NCBI GenBank assembly: GCA_947177325.1
Contig: CAMWUH010000009.1
Coordinates: 1-20,732, forward strand
From: an uncultured Bacteroidales bacterium
GTDB taxonomy: Bacteria; Bacteroidota; Bacteroidia; Bacteroidales; Muribaculaceae
Direction of reading: 5' to 3'
DNA length: 20,732 bases
Of this stretch, positions 8,538 to 16,481 are shown in pieces. The translations under genes and the position numbers were made by a program. The notes under the pieces are model-generated. The model had not been told where the DNA came from. It worked only from the letters and a program-made list of their open reading frames with translations, and ran no database searches. How positions within the stretch are numbered: the stretch's first letter is position 1; every line of letters starts with the position of its first letter.

Positions 8538-8672
8538 TTCGTACATAATGCGATTAGAAAAAGTTTCTCATTTCAAAAACTCAAACAACTGTAAAACAGA
8601 CACTTATTACTTCGGTATAACACTGAAAGTTTTCCAAAAGTGATTTTTTACAGAATTTTTTCGGAATAATAG

Positions 8673-8702
8673 TTTGCAAAAATAAATAATTTTGTAACTT
8701 TG
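8673..8702 (+). promoter_or_regulatory. Promoter of nrdDG
   Basis: TTTG at 8673-8676 and TAACTTTG at 8695-8702 form a -33/-7 pair separated by 18 bases, a close match to the Bacteroidota promoter pattern. Transcription would begin near 8706-8710, giving a leader of about 105 bases before nrdD. No comparable box is seen between 8703 and 8813. Confidence 0.7.
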
Positions 8703-8717
8703 CACAACCAATAGAGT

Positions 8718-8732
8718 TGTCAAAAATTGACA
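8718..8732. promoter_or_regulatory. Perfect dyad TGTCAA-AAA-TTGACA at the start of the nrdD leader
   Basis: Six-base arms (8718-8723 and 8727-8732) around AAA form a perfect inverted repeat 15 bases downstream of the -7 box. It could be an operator for a dimeric regulator or a small RNA hairpin. It shares its last two bases with the base of the terminator-like hairpin. No known NrdR box pattern was recognised. Confidence 0.4.
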
Positions 8733-8764
8733 TGCGCTCGAAAATATTCGGCGTATGTTTTTTT
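8731..8764 (+). terminator. Intrinsic terminator-like hairpin inside the nrdD leader (possible attenuator)
   Basis: Bases 8731-8742 pair with 8747-8757: seven pairs (one G-T wobble), a single bulged T at 8738, and four more pairs closed by an AATA loop. Seven T residues follow directly (8758-8764). This has the shape of an intrinsic terminator, yet it lies about 25-50 bases downstream of the predicted nrdD start site and before the gene. It may act as an attenuator, or it may stop read-through from the upstream operon. The first needs the promoter at 8695-8702 to be real; the second needs an unseen promoter further downstream. Confidence 0.5.
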
Positions 8765-8812
8765 GGGCATCGATTAACCAATCCAAGAAACATTCAACCA
8801 TTAAAAACATAA
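8732..8812 (+). CDS. Possible 26-codon leader peptide upstream of nrdD
   Basis: An ATG at 8732 opens a 26-codon frame ending with TAA at 8810-8812, one base before the nrdD ATG. The product would be MRSKIFGVCFFGHRL followed by a polar tail. The frame runs straight through the terminator-like hairpin, so a ribosome translating it would melt that hairpin, and its stop next to nrdD would favour coupled initiation. There is no obvious run of regulatory codons and no clear ribosome binding site. The frame could be accidental in a 100-base leader; its value is mainly positional. Confidence 0.25.
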   Translation: MRSKIFGVCFFGHRLTNPRNIQPLKT

Positions 8813-8813
8813 A

Positions 8814-11021
8814 ATGATACAAACAGTCCTGAAACGCGACGGCCGTATAGTTGGATACAACGAAGAGAAAATAAAGGCTGCTATTCGCAAAGCTATGATT
8901 TCAACCGATCTGGGTGAAGATGAATCGTTGATTCATAAAATTACTGATCGCATCGGTTTAACAGGAAAAGAGCAAATGACTGTTGAAGAAATTCAAGATC
9001 GAGTAGAGCTTGAATTGATGAAAAGTCCCCGTAAAGAGGTTGCCAAACGATATATCGCTTATCGCGACAAACGCTCAATAGCCCGCCGAGCAAAGACCCG
9101 CGATATGTTTTTGGAAATTATCGAGGCAAAAAATAATGACATCACCCGCGAGAATGCCAATATGAATACTGACTCTCCGGCCGGTATGATGATGAAATTT
9201 GCGAGTGAAACAACAAAGCCCTTCGTTGATGATTATCTACTTAGTGAGGAAGCTCGCGAAGCGGTAAAAAATGGGTATTTACATATCCATGATAAAGACT
9301 ACTACCCTACTAAGTCACTGACCTGCGTTCAACATCCACTTGACCGCATCCTTAAGGCAGGCTTTATTGCAGGTCACGGCGAATCGCGCCCTGCTAAACG
9401 AATTGAAACAGCTTCAATTATTGGTTGTATCTCATTAGAAACAGCCCAAAATGAAATGCACGGCGGTCAGGCTATTCCCGCTTTTGACTTCTATTTAGCA
9501 CCTTACGTGCGTTCATCTTATATTGAAGAGATAAAAAATTTGGAAAATCTTTATGGTGAAGATTATTCTGATTTGTATAATGCAGAGATTGACGATTTCG
9601 AGAAGAAAGGTCTCGAAGGCCTTCAAGGAAAGCAACGAGTGCTTCAACATGCTATTAATCGCACTGTCGGGCGTGTGCATCAGGCGATGGAGGCATTCAT
9701 TCACAATATGAACACCATTCATTCTCGAGGCGGTAACCAAGTTGTTTTTTCTTCCATCAATTATGGCACGGATACCTCTGCGGAAGGTCGTTGCATTATT
9801 CGAGAATTGCTTCATTCAACCTATCAGGGAGTCGGAAACGGTGCTACGGCAATTTTCCCGATTCAAATTTGGAAAAAGAAACGTGGAGTCAACTACTTGC
9901 CGGAAGACCGAAATTTTGATTTATATCAACTGGCTTGCAAAGTGACCGCTCGCCGATTTTTCCCCAACTTCGTAAATCTTGATGCCACATTTAATCAGCA
10001 CGAAGATTGGAAAGCAGATGACCCCCGTCGATTCGAACATGAAGTTGCAACTATGGGATGTAGAACTCGCGTGTTTGAGAATAGATATGGCAAGAAAACA
10101 TCCATAGGTCGCGGAAACTTAAGTTTCTCCACAATCAACATTGTTCGCTTAGCGATCGAGTGCATGAACATAATTGATGAAGAAGAACGCATTAATCGCT
10201 TTTTCTCGAAGCTCGACAACATGCTTGAAGTAACTGCCCGTCAGCTATGCGATCGTTTCAATTTCCAAAAAACCGCTCTTGCAAAGCAGTTCCCCTTACT
10301 AATGTCGAAGCTTTGGAATGGCTCTGAAAACTTAACTTCAAATGACACTATTGAATCAGTCATAAATCAAGGCACTCTCGGTATTGGTTTCATCGGCTTG
10401 GCTGAATGTCTTGTTGCCTTAACAGGGAAACACCATGGAGAAAGCGACAAGGCTCAACAATTAGGCCTTAAAATTGTGGGGCACATGCGGTCAAAAGCTA
10501 ATGAGTTTTCAGAACGTTACGGTCATAATTTTTCTATTCTCGCCACACCGGCTGAAGGCTTATCAGGTAAATTTACTACTCGCGACCGCAAATCGTTTGG
10601 CGAGCTTCCCGGCATTACCGACAAGATTTATTATACCAACTCTAACCATGTGCCTGTTTACTACCATTGTTCACCTCGCCACAAGGCAAAAATTGAAGCA
10701 CCTTACCACGAACTGACTCGTGGCGGTCATATCTTTTACGTTGAGATTGACGGGGATGCCACACACAATCCTGAAGCTATAAGCGACATTGTCAATTTGA
10801 TGGATCAATACAACATTGGCTATTGTTCGGTTAACCATAATCGCAACCGATGCTTGTCGTGTGGTTACGAAGATGCCCAGGACTCACTTGAAGAATGCCC
10901 GAAATGCGGCTCCAAGGCTATTGACAAACTGCAACGCATCACCGGCTATCTGGTCGGCACAACTGACCGTTGGAATAAAGCCAAGTTGGCTGAATTAAGT
11001 GACCGTGTAGTCCACAAATAA
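8814..11021 (+). CDS. nrdD: Anaerobic ribonucleoside-triphosphate reductase (NrdD), class III
   Basis: A glycyl-radical enzyme reducing ribonucleoside triphosphates to deoxyribonucleotides in the absence of oxygen. The 735 residues start with an ATP-cone regulatory domain (VLKRDGRIVGYNEEKIKAAI, about residues 5-95). The ten-stranded barrel follows, with IGCISLETAQNEMHGGQAIP, SRGGNQVVFSSINYG and MGCRTRVFEN. A C-terminal zinc site is formed by Cys680, Cys683, Cys695 and Cys698, and the radical loop RITGYLVG carries the radical glycine at Gly711. Length is within the family range. nrdG follows with a one-base stop-start overlap (TAATG), so activase and reductase are translationally coupled. Transcription probably starts near 8706, and the leader may hold a regulatory hairpin. 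No sequence oddity in the protein itself. Confidence 0.97.
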   Translation: MIQTVLKRDGRIVGYNEEKIKAAIRKAMISTDLGEDESLIHKITDRIGLTGKEQMTVEEIQDRVELELMKSPRKEVAKRYIAYRDKRSIARRAKTRDMFLEIIEAKNNDITRENANMNTDSPAGMMMKFASETTKPFVDDYLLSEEAREAVKNGYLHIHDKDYYPTKSLTCVQHPLDRILKAGFIAGHGESRPAKRIETASIIGCISLETAQNEMHGGQAIPAFDFYLAPYVRSSYIEEIKNLENLYGEDYSDLYNAEIDDFEKKGLEGLQGKQRVLQHAINRTVGRVHQAMEAFIHNMNTIHSRGGNQVVFSSINYGTDTSAEGRCIIRELLHSTYQGVGNGATAIFPIQIWKKKRGVNYLPEDRNFDLYQLACKVTARRFFPNFVNLDATFNQHEDWKADDPRRFEHEVATMGCRTRVFENRYGKKTSIGRGNLSFSTINIVRLAIECMNIIDEEERINRFFSKLDNMLEVTARQLCDRFNFQKTALAKQFPLLMSKLWNGSENLTSNDTIESVINQGTLGIGFIGLAECLVALTGKHHGESDKAQQLGLKIVGHMRSKANEFSERYGHNFSILATPAEGLSGKFTTRDRKSFGELPGITDKIYYTNSNHVPVYYHCSPRHKAKIEAPYHELTRGGHIFYVEIDGDATHNPEAISDIVNLMDQYNIGYCSVNHNRNRCLSCGYEDAQDSLEECPKCGSKAIDKLQRITGYLVGTTDRWNKAKLAELSDRVVHK

Positions 11022-11479
11022 TGTCGGAAAATATATCTCTCCGTGTGCTAAGAATTGTTCCGGGGACATCAGTTGATGGCCCCGGATTGCGCACGTCAAT
11101 TTATTTTGCCGGTTGTCGCCACCACTGCAAAGGGTGTCATAATCCTGAATCATGGGATTTGGAAGGCGGAGAATTGATGAGTTTAAAAGAGATTATGAAC
11201 CGGATCAAAGAAGAAGGGTTTAACGTTACATTTTCCGGTGGTGACCCAATTGTGCAAGTAGGTCCGTTAACTGAGCTTGCAAAGTTAATCAGACAAGAGG
11301 GCTTCAATATATGGTTATATACCGGTTATACCATTGAGCAGCTGTTGCAAATGCCAGAAGCGGCGGATTTATTGACCTACGTCAACACTATTGTAGACGG
11401 TCAATTCGTTCAAGAGAAACGCGATATATCGCTATGCTTCCGAGGCTCGTCAAATCAGCGGATAATCAACCTGCGCTGA
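11021..11479 (+). CDS. nrdG: Anaerobic ribonucleotide reductase activating protein (NrdG)
   Basis: A radical-SAM activase that uses a 4Fe-4S cluster and S-adenosylmethionine to place the glycyl radical on NrdD. The 152 residues carry the cluster motif CRHHCKGC (Cys32, Cys36, Cys39), the SAM-contacting TFSGGDP, and the family's C-terminal FRGSSNQRII. PGTSVDGPGLRTSIYFAGC is the typical N-terminal signature. It starts on the last base of the nrdD stop codon. It ends only 7 bases from the stop codon of menF on the opposite strand, with no room for a terminator between them. Confidence 0.97.
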   Translation: MSENISLRVLRIVPGTSVDGPGLRTSIYFAGCRHHCKGCHNPESWDLEGGELMSLKEIMNRIKEEGFNVTFSGGDPIVQVGPLTELAKLIRQEGFNIWLYTGYTIEQLLQMPEAADLLTYVNTIVDGQFVQEKRDISLCFRGSSNQRIINLR

Positions 11480-11486
11480 AGCTACT

Positions 11487-12512
11487 TTACTCAGTAGGGA
11501 AAAAATAAGGCATCAATGTTGACATTTTTCGGGCACACTCTCTCCACTCGGTGTCTACTTCTGAATCAGCCGTAATCCCTCCTCCTGCATAGAATGCTAC
11601 CGAGTCAGCGCTAATCTCTGCACAGCGCAGATTAACATAACTGAGTAATAGTTTGGGGGTTTCGAGTGTAACCAAGCCGCTATAACACCTGCGCTGATGA
11701 CTCTCAAACTTATTGATTTGCATAAGAGCCTTTGATCTTGGGAAACCGGCTATGGCAGGAGTAGGATGTAATTCATTAATTATTTCAGATGCTTCACCTC
11801 CCTTTAACTCCCCTTCAAACGAAGTAACTATATGTTCAATTTTTCCTGCAGATAATGTCGTTGGTGCTTTCTTTGTGAAACCAACTCCGGTTGATTTCAT
11901 AATGTTATCTATGAAATCAACTACATAGGCATGCTCTTTAACGTTTTTTGAATCCCAGTCCTCATTTTTTGAAGCTACACGTGTGCCGGCTAAAGCTATC
12001 GTTTGGAATTTTCCAGTTGGTTTGTCAACACAAAATAGTTTCTCCGGAGAGGCTGCAAGCCAGGTGCCAACTTCGGGATGATGAAAAATGTAAGCGAATT
12101 CTTTGACAAAGTCAGTCAAAACTTTTACCGCGATTTCTGCTATATCCTCAGGGGACAACCCGGACATAACGTTATAACTTTCTATGCGAGAAATAACGCA
12201 TTTCCCACCATCTTGCTTTAACTCTTCAATTAAATGACCAACACTGTTGCTATAATTCATGTAACTTGTGGAGGGTTGAAGCTTAGGGAATATGCCCTGA
12301 AAGCAATCAACTTTAGCGGCTAAGAAATCGGGAACATTGCTCCTTGCCTTGATTATTGCCGAAGATTTAGCCCCCCAAGGTGTGATAGAAAACTGAGTAT
12401 TGACGGGGGAAATATTATCGCCACAATCAGCAAAGAAGTCAATAGTTGAAGTTGAAGGTAAAGAATACGCGACGAAAGGCACTCCCGTTGAGAGTGCCTT
12501 CACTATAGCCAT
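11487..12512 (-). CDS. menF: Isochorismate synthase (MenF)
   Basis: A chorismate-utilising enzyme that isomerises chorismate to isochorismate, the entry step of menaquinone synthesis. The 341-residue protein has the family's C-terminal signature FYAGGGITADSEVDTEWREC. It also shows ALAGTR, ELHPTPAIAGFPRSKAL, and a YSGLVTLE segment in the chorismate-binding core. The open frame extends upstream to 12584, inside rimO. The start at 12512 (MAIVKALSTGVPF) leaves a natural 19-base gap after rimO and fits better. Siderophore-type isochorismate synthases share this fold, but no siderophore genes are near and the men operon lies about 6 kb away. It is unusual in standing last in an ftsY-rimO-menF run rather than ahead of menD. 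Confidence 0.92.
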   Translation of the reverse strand: MAIVKALSTGVPFVAYSLPSTSTIDFFADCGDNISPVNTQFSITPWGAKSSAIIKARSNVPDFLAAKVDCFQGIFPKLQPSTSYMNYSNSVGHLIEELKQDGGKCVISRIESYNVMSGLSPEDIAEIAVKVLTDFVKEFAYIFHHPEVGTWLAASPEKLFCVDKPTGKFQTIALAGTRVASKNEDWDSKNVKEHAYVVDFIDNIMKSTGVGFTKKAPTTLSAGKIEHIVTSFEGELKGGEASEIINELHPTPAIAGFPRSKALMQINKFESHQRRCYSGLVTLETPKLLLSYVNLRCAEISADSVAFYAGGGITADSEVDTEWRECARKMSTLMPYFFPTE

Positions 12513-12531
12513 TTTTGATAATTCTATCTTT

Positions 12532-13830
12532 TTATTTGAGCCTGCCAATAAGCTCGAAAGGGAGCGCTTCAGTAATTTCAACATCGTAGAATTCTCCGAT
12601 TTTCAATTCTTGTGATTTATCAATTAAAACTTCGGGATCAACCTCAGGAGAGTCAAACTGTGTTCGCCCTACGTAATTCTCAGGTTCTTCGCGATCAATA
12701 ATCACTTTCTGCAAAGTGCCAACTTTTGACAACTGATGATTAAGTGAGATTTCCTCTTGAATAGACATTATTTCATCTAAACGACTCTGCTTGACATCGT
12801 CAGAAATCAAATCTGAAAAATTCATTGCTCCGTAGGTATCTTCTTCTTCACAGTATGCAAATGCACCCATTCGCTCAAACTTCGCTTCTTTAACAAATTC
12901 CACAAGCTCACGAAATTCTGATTCTCCTTCACCTGGAAAGCCGACCATAAGAGTCGTACGGAGATGAATACCGGGCACCTCTTCTCTAATTCTGGCCAAT
13001 AATCTGCGGGTTTCATCGCCTGTGATATGCCGGCGCATATTTTTTAATACAGGATCTGATATATGTTGAAGAGCAATGTCCAGATATTTACAAACCTTTG
13101 GGTTATTACGAATCACTGGCAAAACATCGAAGGGGAAGTCAGCCGGGTAAGCATAGTGAAGTCTTATCCACTCAACGCCACTTACGTTACTGATCTTTGT
13201 AATCAATTCTGCCAATCGTTTTTCGCCGTATAAATCCGTGCCGTAGCTTGAGAGATCTTGAGCAATAATATTAAACTCTTTGATGCCGCGTGAGGTCAAG
13301 GTTTCAACTTCAGCAACAATTTCTTCAATCGGCCGAGATTTATGACGACCGGTAATGAGTGGTATTGCACAGAATGAACAGAACCGGTTGCAACCTTCTG
13401 ATATTTTCAGATAAGCATTGTGGGGTCCGGTGGTAATTACTCGATCATAACCTGAAAGTGCAGGATATGTTTTAGTGAGAAATTTAACTATATCCGGTAA
13501 GTTAAATTTCCCGAACCAGGCATCAACCTCTTGGATTTCTTGCGGCAAAACTTCGGCATAGCGTTGCGACAAACAGCCCATCACCAAGATTTTATCGACG
13601 ATCCCACGGTTTTTAGCATCAACGTACTCTAATATAGTGTTTATAGACTCTTCCTTAGCATCACCGATAAAACCACAAGTATTGATGATTACAATTTGAC
13701 CGGGTTTTCCATTTTCGGGATTATGACGGACGTCAAATCCAGATGTCTCAAGCATTTTTATCAAACGCTCCGAGTCAACAAGATTCTTAGAGCAACCGAG
13801 AGTAATTAAGTCAATAAACCGTTTTTTCAT
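12532..13830 (-). CDS. rimO: Ribosomal protein S12 methylthiotransferase (RimO)
   Basis: A radical-SAM methylthiotransferase that modifies a conserved aspartate of ribosomal protein S12. The 432 residues show the N-terminal MTTase domain with three cluster cysteines (LGCSKNLVDSE, NTCGFIGDAKEES, VMGCLSQRY). The radical-SAM motif CNRFCSFCAIP and then GRHKSRPIEEIV follow, with a C-terminal TRAM domain around residues 365-432. SKNLVDSE and the CAIP form of the cluster motif favour RimO over the related MiaB. It begins inside the end of ftsY (4-base ATGA overlap) and is followed 19 bases later by menF. No sign of damage. Confidence 0.95.
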   Translation of the reverse strand: MKKRFIDLITLGCSKNLVDSERLIKMLETSGFDVRHNPENGKPGQIVIINTCGFIGDAKEESINTILEYVDAKNRGIVDKILVMGCLSQRYAEVLPQEIQEVDAWFGKFNLPDIVKFLTKTYPALSGYDRVITTGPHNAYLKISEGCNRFCSFCAIPLITGRHKSRPIEEIVAEVETLTSRGIKEFNIIAQDLSSYGTDLYGEKRLAELITKISNVSGVEWIRLHYAYPADFPFDVLPVIRNNPKVCKYLDIALQHISDPVLKNMRRHITGDETRRLLARIREEVPGIHLRTTLMVGFPGEGESEFRELVEFVKEAKFERMGAFAYCEEEDTYGAMNFSDLISDDVKQSRLDEIMSIQEEISLNHQLSKVGTLQKVIIDREEPENYVGRTQFDSPEVDPEVLIDKSQELKIGEFYDVEITEALPFELIGRLK

Positions 13831-14798
13831 TTTTTGTTTTCGCCAAACAATGATTCTACGAACTCACGTTTATTGAACACTTGGAGGTCAGTTACACCCT
13901 CGCCAAGTCCGATATACTTCACAGGGATTTGGAATTGGTCGCTGATGCCAATAACCACGCCCCCTTTAGCAGTGCCGTCAAGTTTCGTAATAGCGAGTTG
14001 ATTAACCTTAGTGGCTGCTGAAAACTGTCGAGCTTGTTCAAAAGCATTCTGGCCGGTAGAGCCGTCAAGAACAAGAAGCACTTCATTAGGAGCGCCGGGG
14101 ACTACCCTATCCATGACTTGACGAATTTTCGTTAGTTCGTCCATGAGGCCCTTCTTGTTGTGAAGACGGCCGGCAGTGTCAATTATTACAACATCAATAT
14201 TATTAGCTACTGCTGATTGCAAGGTGTCATAAGCCACTGCTGCCGGATCCGATCCTTGGAGTTGCTTTACTACCGGAACGCCTACCCGCTCGCCCCAAAT
14301 ATCGAGTTGCTCGATAGCGGCGGCTCGAAATGTATCGGCAGCTCCGAGCATTACCTTATTGCCGGCAGCCTTAAATTGATAAGCAAGTTTTCCGATTGTA
14401 GTGGTTTTGCCTACGCCGTTAACGCCAACGACCATAATGACATAGGGTCGTGAATTTTGAGGTACTTCAAAGTCGCCGAGTTGGTTTTCTCGATCGTTTT
14501 CAATCAAAAGATCTGTAATTTCTTCGCAGAGGAGTTTATGAAGTTCCTGGCTATTGGCATATTTATCGCGAGCCACACGTTTTTTAATGCGGTCAAGAAT
14601 TTTGATTGTGGTTTCTACACCAACATCAGATGTGATGAAGATCTCTTCCAAATCATCAAGGAAGTCATCATCAATTTTTGATTTGGCGCTTAAAAGTCGA
14701 GAGAGTTTGCCAAAGAAGCCTTGTTTAGTTTTCTCAAGTCCGTTATCCAGCGTTTCCTTCTTTGCTTCCCGAGAGAATATATTTTTGAAAAAGCTCAT
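13827..14798 (-). CDS. ftsY: Signal recognition particle receptor FtsY
   Basis: A GTPase that receives SRP-ribosome complexes at the inner membrane. The 323 residues contain the helical N domain (about 15-105) and the G domain. The G domain carries the P-loop GVNGVGKTTTIGKLA, DTFRAAAIEQL, the DTAGR switch, and TKLDGTAKGG with the guanine-specificity residues, ending with IGLGEGVTDLQVF. It is shorter than E. coli FtsY because the long acidic A domain is absent, which is normal outside enterobacteria. It overlaps rimO by 4 bases. A 60-base gap separates it from the lipoprotein gene upstream. I could not find a consensus -7 element in that gap, so it may have a weak promoter or depend on the upstream transcript. 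Confidence 0.97.
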   Translation of the reverse strand: MSFFKNIFSREAKKETLDNGLEKTKQGFFGKLSRLLSAKSKIDDDFLDDLEEIFITSDVGVETTIKILDRIKKRVARDKYANSQELHKLLCEEITDLLIENDRENQLGDFEVPQNSRPYVIMVVGVNGVGKTTTIGKLAYQFKAAGNKVMLGAADTFRAAAIEQLDIWGERVGVPVVKQLQGSDPAAVAYDTLQSAVANNIDVVIIDTAGRLHNKKGLMDELTKIRQVMDRVVPGAPNEVLLVLDGSTGQNAFEQARQFSAATKVNQLAITKLDGTAKGGVVIGISDQFQIPVKYIGLGEGVTDLQVFNKREFVESLFGENKK

Positions 14799-14858
14799 TT
14801 AAAACAATCTTTGAATTAGTGACAATTTGCATCTTTTATTGCAGTTTATCGACTATTA

Positions 14859-15737
14859 TTAGTCAATCTTAACTACCAGATAATTGGTTGTTGCCCAAAA
14901 GCGATCAGGGTTTGTAATATTCAACACTTTCATACCTGATGCGTCAGTAGTTATCTCGTAAGTGTCGGTAGGTTGTTCTGACATTACTTTAGCTTTCTTT
15001 GAGTGGAGGGGCAAGGTAGTCAAGGAGCGTTTGTCAGCAGCGGTAAAATAGTCAATCTCGTAATCTGATGGCGAGATTTTTGATTTACGCATGAAACCGG
15101 TTTCAATAATCTTATGGTTTTTCAACTCTTTTTTGCTGCCAATTACATAGTAAACCAAGTTGAGCTGATTATTAAGCTCATAATTTGTCGCGATTGTTTC
15201 ATCACGTTCACGGGTAATTGTTTCATTAGTAGTGATGAGCGAATCTTTAGTTTGTGTCAGTTCATCGATATAGATATTAGCCGATGCGAGATCATTTTTG
15301 AGGGAAGCAATGATTGATTGCTGGTCAGCCAATTGTGATTTGAGCGACACGATAGCGCGTTTGAGATTTTGGTTATTGCTATTAGAATGAGCCAAACGAG
15401 CTTCAAGTTGAGCTAACTTCTGGCGATTCTGCTCAATAGAAAGCTGAATCGCAGCCATATCATTTCGTAATTGTTGGCGACGATTTGTAGTTTCGCTTCC
15501 TCCCTCTTGGCTTATGATACCTTCCATTTGCTTAATTGAATTCATAGCGTCGGAAAGTTCATTCATTAACACCAATACACTGTCTTGATCGGCAAGCATC
15601 TGCTCAAGAGAGTCGCGGGTGGCATCCTTTTCTTCGGAATCTTTAACTGATGCGATTTCTCCGTTGCCGCCTCCACATGATGTCATTACCACTGCTGCAG
15701 CAAAGGCAGCAGAAATTGCTTTCATTATTTTTTTCAT
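14859..15737 (-). CDS. Coiled-coil lipoprotein of a Bacteroidales envelope family (Cbp1-like)
   Basis: The 292-residue protein has a lipoprotein signal ending in MTSC (Cys21), followed by a Gly/Asn-rich linker. A long heptad-patterned coiled coil (about residues 35-185) is rich in Gln, Leu, Asn and Ser. The compact C-terminal domain (about 190-292) contains YYVIGSKKELKNHKI and ends NYLVVKID. This layout matches, from memory, a family widespread in Bacteroides whose members are sometimes annotated as Cbp1-like collagen-binding adhesins; binding activity is not shown by the sequence. It lies 17 bases downstream of rsmI on the same strand, so it is probably co-transcribed with it. The coiled coil could act as a periplasmic spacer rather than an adhesin. 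Confidence 0.8.
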   Translation of the reverse strand: MKKIMKAISAAFAAAVVMTSCGGGNGEIASVKDSEEKDATRDSLEQMLADQDSVLVLMNELSDAMNSIKQMEGIISQEGGSETTNRRQQLRNDMAAIQLSIEQNRQKLAQLEARLAHSNSNNQNLKRAIVSLKSQLADQQSIIASLKNDLASANIYIDELTQTKDSLITTNETITRERDETIATNYELNNQLNLVYYVIGSKKELKNHKIIETGFMRKSKISPSDYEIDYFTAADKRSLTTLPLHSKKAKVMSEQPTDTYEITTDASGMKVLNITNPDRFWATTNYLVVKID

Positions 15738-15754
15738 AATTATATAGTTTTTTT

Positions 15755-16474
15755 TTATTCGTCTTTATATTTGTTGCGATGGACTTTAACTTCTTTCTCG
15801 GTCTTACCGGCCACAACTATTACGATTTCACCTTTAGGCGGGTTTGCTTCAAAGAAACTTGCCAGTCCTCCGAGCGTATCATTAACGGTAGTGTTATGAA
15901 GCTTTGATATTTCACGCGACACGGATGCTTGTCGATCTGCTCCGCAATATTCAGCTAATTGTTGTAATGTTTTCACTAATCGCAACGGTGACTCATATAT
16001 AATAAAAGTGCGGTCGTCGTTGCAGAGCGTTTCCAAACGAGTTGCTCTTCCTTTCTTTTGTGGAAGAAAACCTTCAAACACAAAGCGGTCGCAGGGTAAT
16101 CCCGAATTGATAAGGGCAGGAACAAAAGCAGTTGCTCCCGGGAGTGTCTCTACTTCAATTTGATTGTTTCTACATTCACGGGATAGCAAGAAGCCGGGAT
16201 CCGACACCCCTGGAGTACCGGCATCCGAAATCAGAGCGATGTTCTCACCTGCTTTTAATCGCTCAATTATGGGGGCAACCGTAGCGTGTTCATTAAACTT
16301 GTGATGGCTGCTAATAGGTGTTGCAATGCCAAAATGTTTTAAAAGCGGGGCACTCGTGCGCGTATCTTCAGCCAAGATTTGCGACACTTGATTCAACACA
16401 TCGATAGCTCGTGGAGTCATATCGCCAAGATTGCCGACCGGTGTTGGAACTATAAATAATTTACCTATAGCCAT
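15755..16474 (-). CDS. rsmI: 16S rRNA (cytidine-1402 2'-O)-methyltransferase RsmI
   Basis: An SAM-dependent tetrapyrrole-methylase-fold enzyme that methylates the ribose of C1402 in the ribosomal decoding centre. The 239 residues start with KLFIVPTPVGNLGDMTPRAI. They then show the family markers AEDTRTS, SDAGTPGVSDPGFLL, LPGATAFVPALINSGLP, FEGFLPQKKGR and the ESPLRL segment. The protein is shorter at the C-terminus than E. coli RsmI (about 286), lacking the extra C-terminal domain, as in many Bacteroidota. It begins 7 bases after the acidic protein gene and is followed 17 bases later by the coiled-coil lipoprotein gene. Confidence 0.96.
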   Translation of the reverse strand: MAIGKLFIVPTPVGNLGDMTPRAIDVLNQVSQILAEDTRTSAPLLKHFGIATPISSHHKFNEHATVAPIIERLKAGENIALISDAGTPGVSDPGFLLSRECRNNQIEVETLPGATAFVPALINSGLPCDRFVFEGFLPQKKGRATRLETLCNDDRTFIIYESPLRLVKTLQQLAEYCGADRQASVSREISKLHNTTVNDTLGGLASFFEANPPKGEIVIVVAGKTEKEVKVHRNKYKDE

Positions 16475-16481
16475 CTTAGCC

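Noticed and set aside
8538..8672. Search for a terminator after the phosphoethanolamine transferase gene
   Set aside because: Only very short AT-rich hairpins were seen (for example AGAAA-AAG-TTTCT near 8557-8569), not enough to support a call.
8581..8822. Two overlapping minus-strand frames of about 70 codons upstream of nrdD
   Set aside because: They cover the nrdD promoter and leader on the other strand, lack any recognisable motif, and compete with each other.
12513..12584. Upstream extension of the menF frame into rimO
   Set aside because: It runs through the conserved end of rimO in another frame; the ATG at 12512 leaves a 19-base gap and a plausible start.
14217..14802. Plus-strand frames antisense to ftsY
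   Set aside because: Out-of-frame shadows of a strongly conserved gene, with no supporting signals.
14851..14864. Small inverted repeat at the lipoprotein stop codon (GACTA and TAGTC around four bases)
   Set aside because: Only five pairs, AT-rich and without a T tract in the transcribed direction; too weak to call a terminator.
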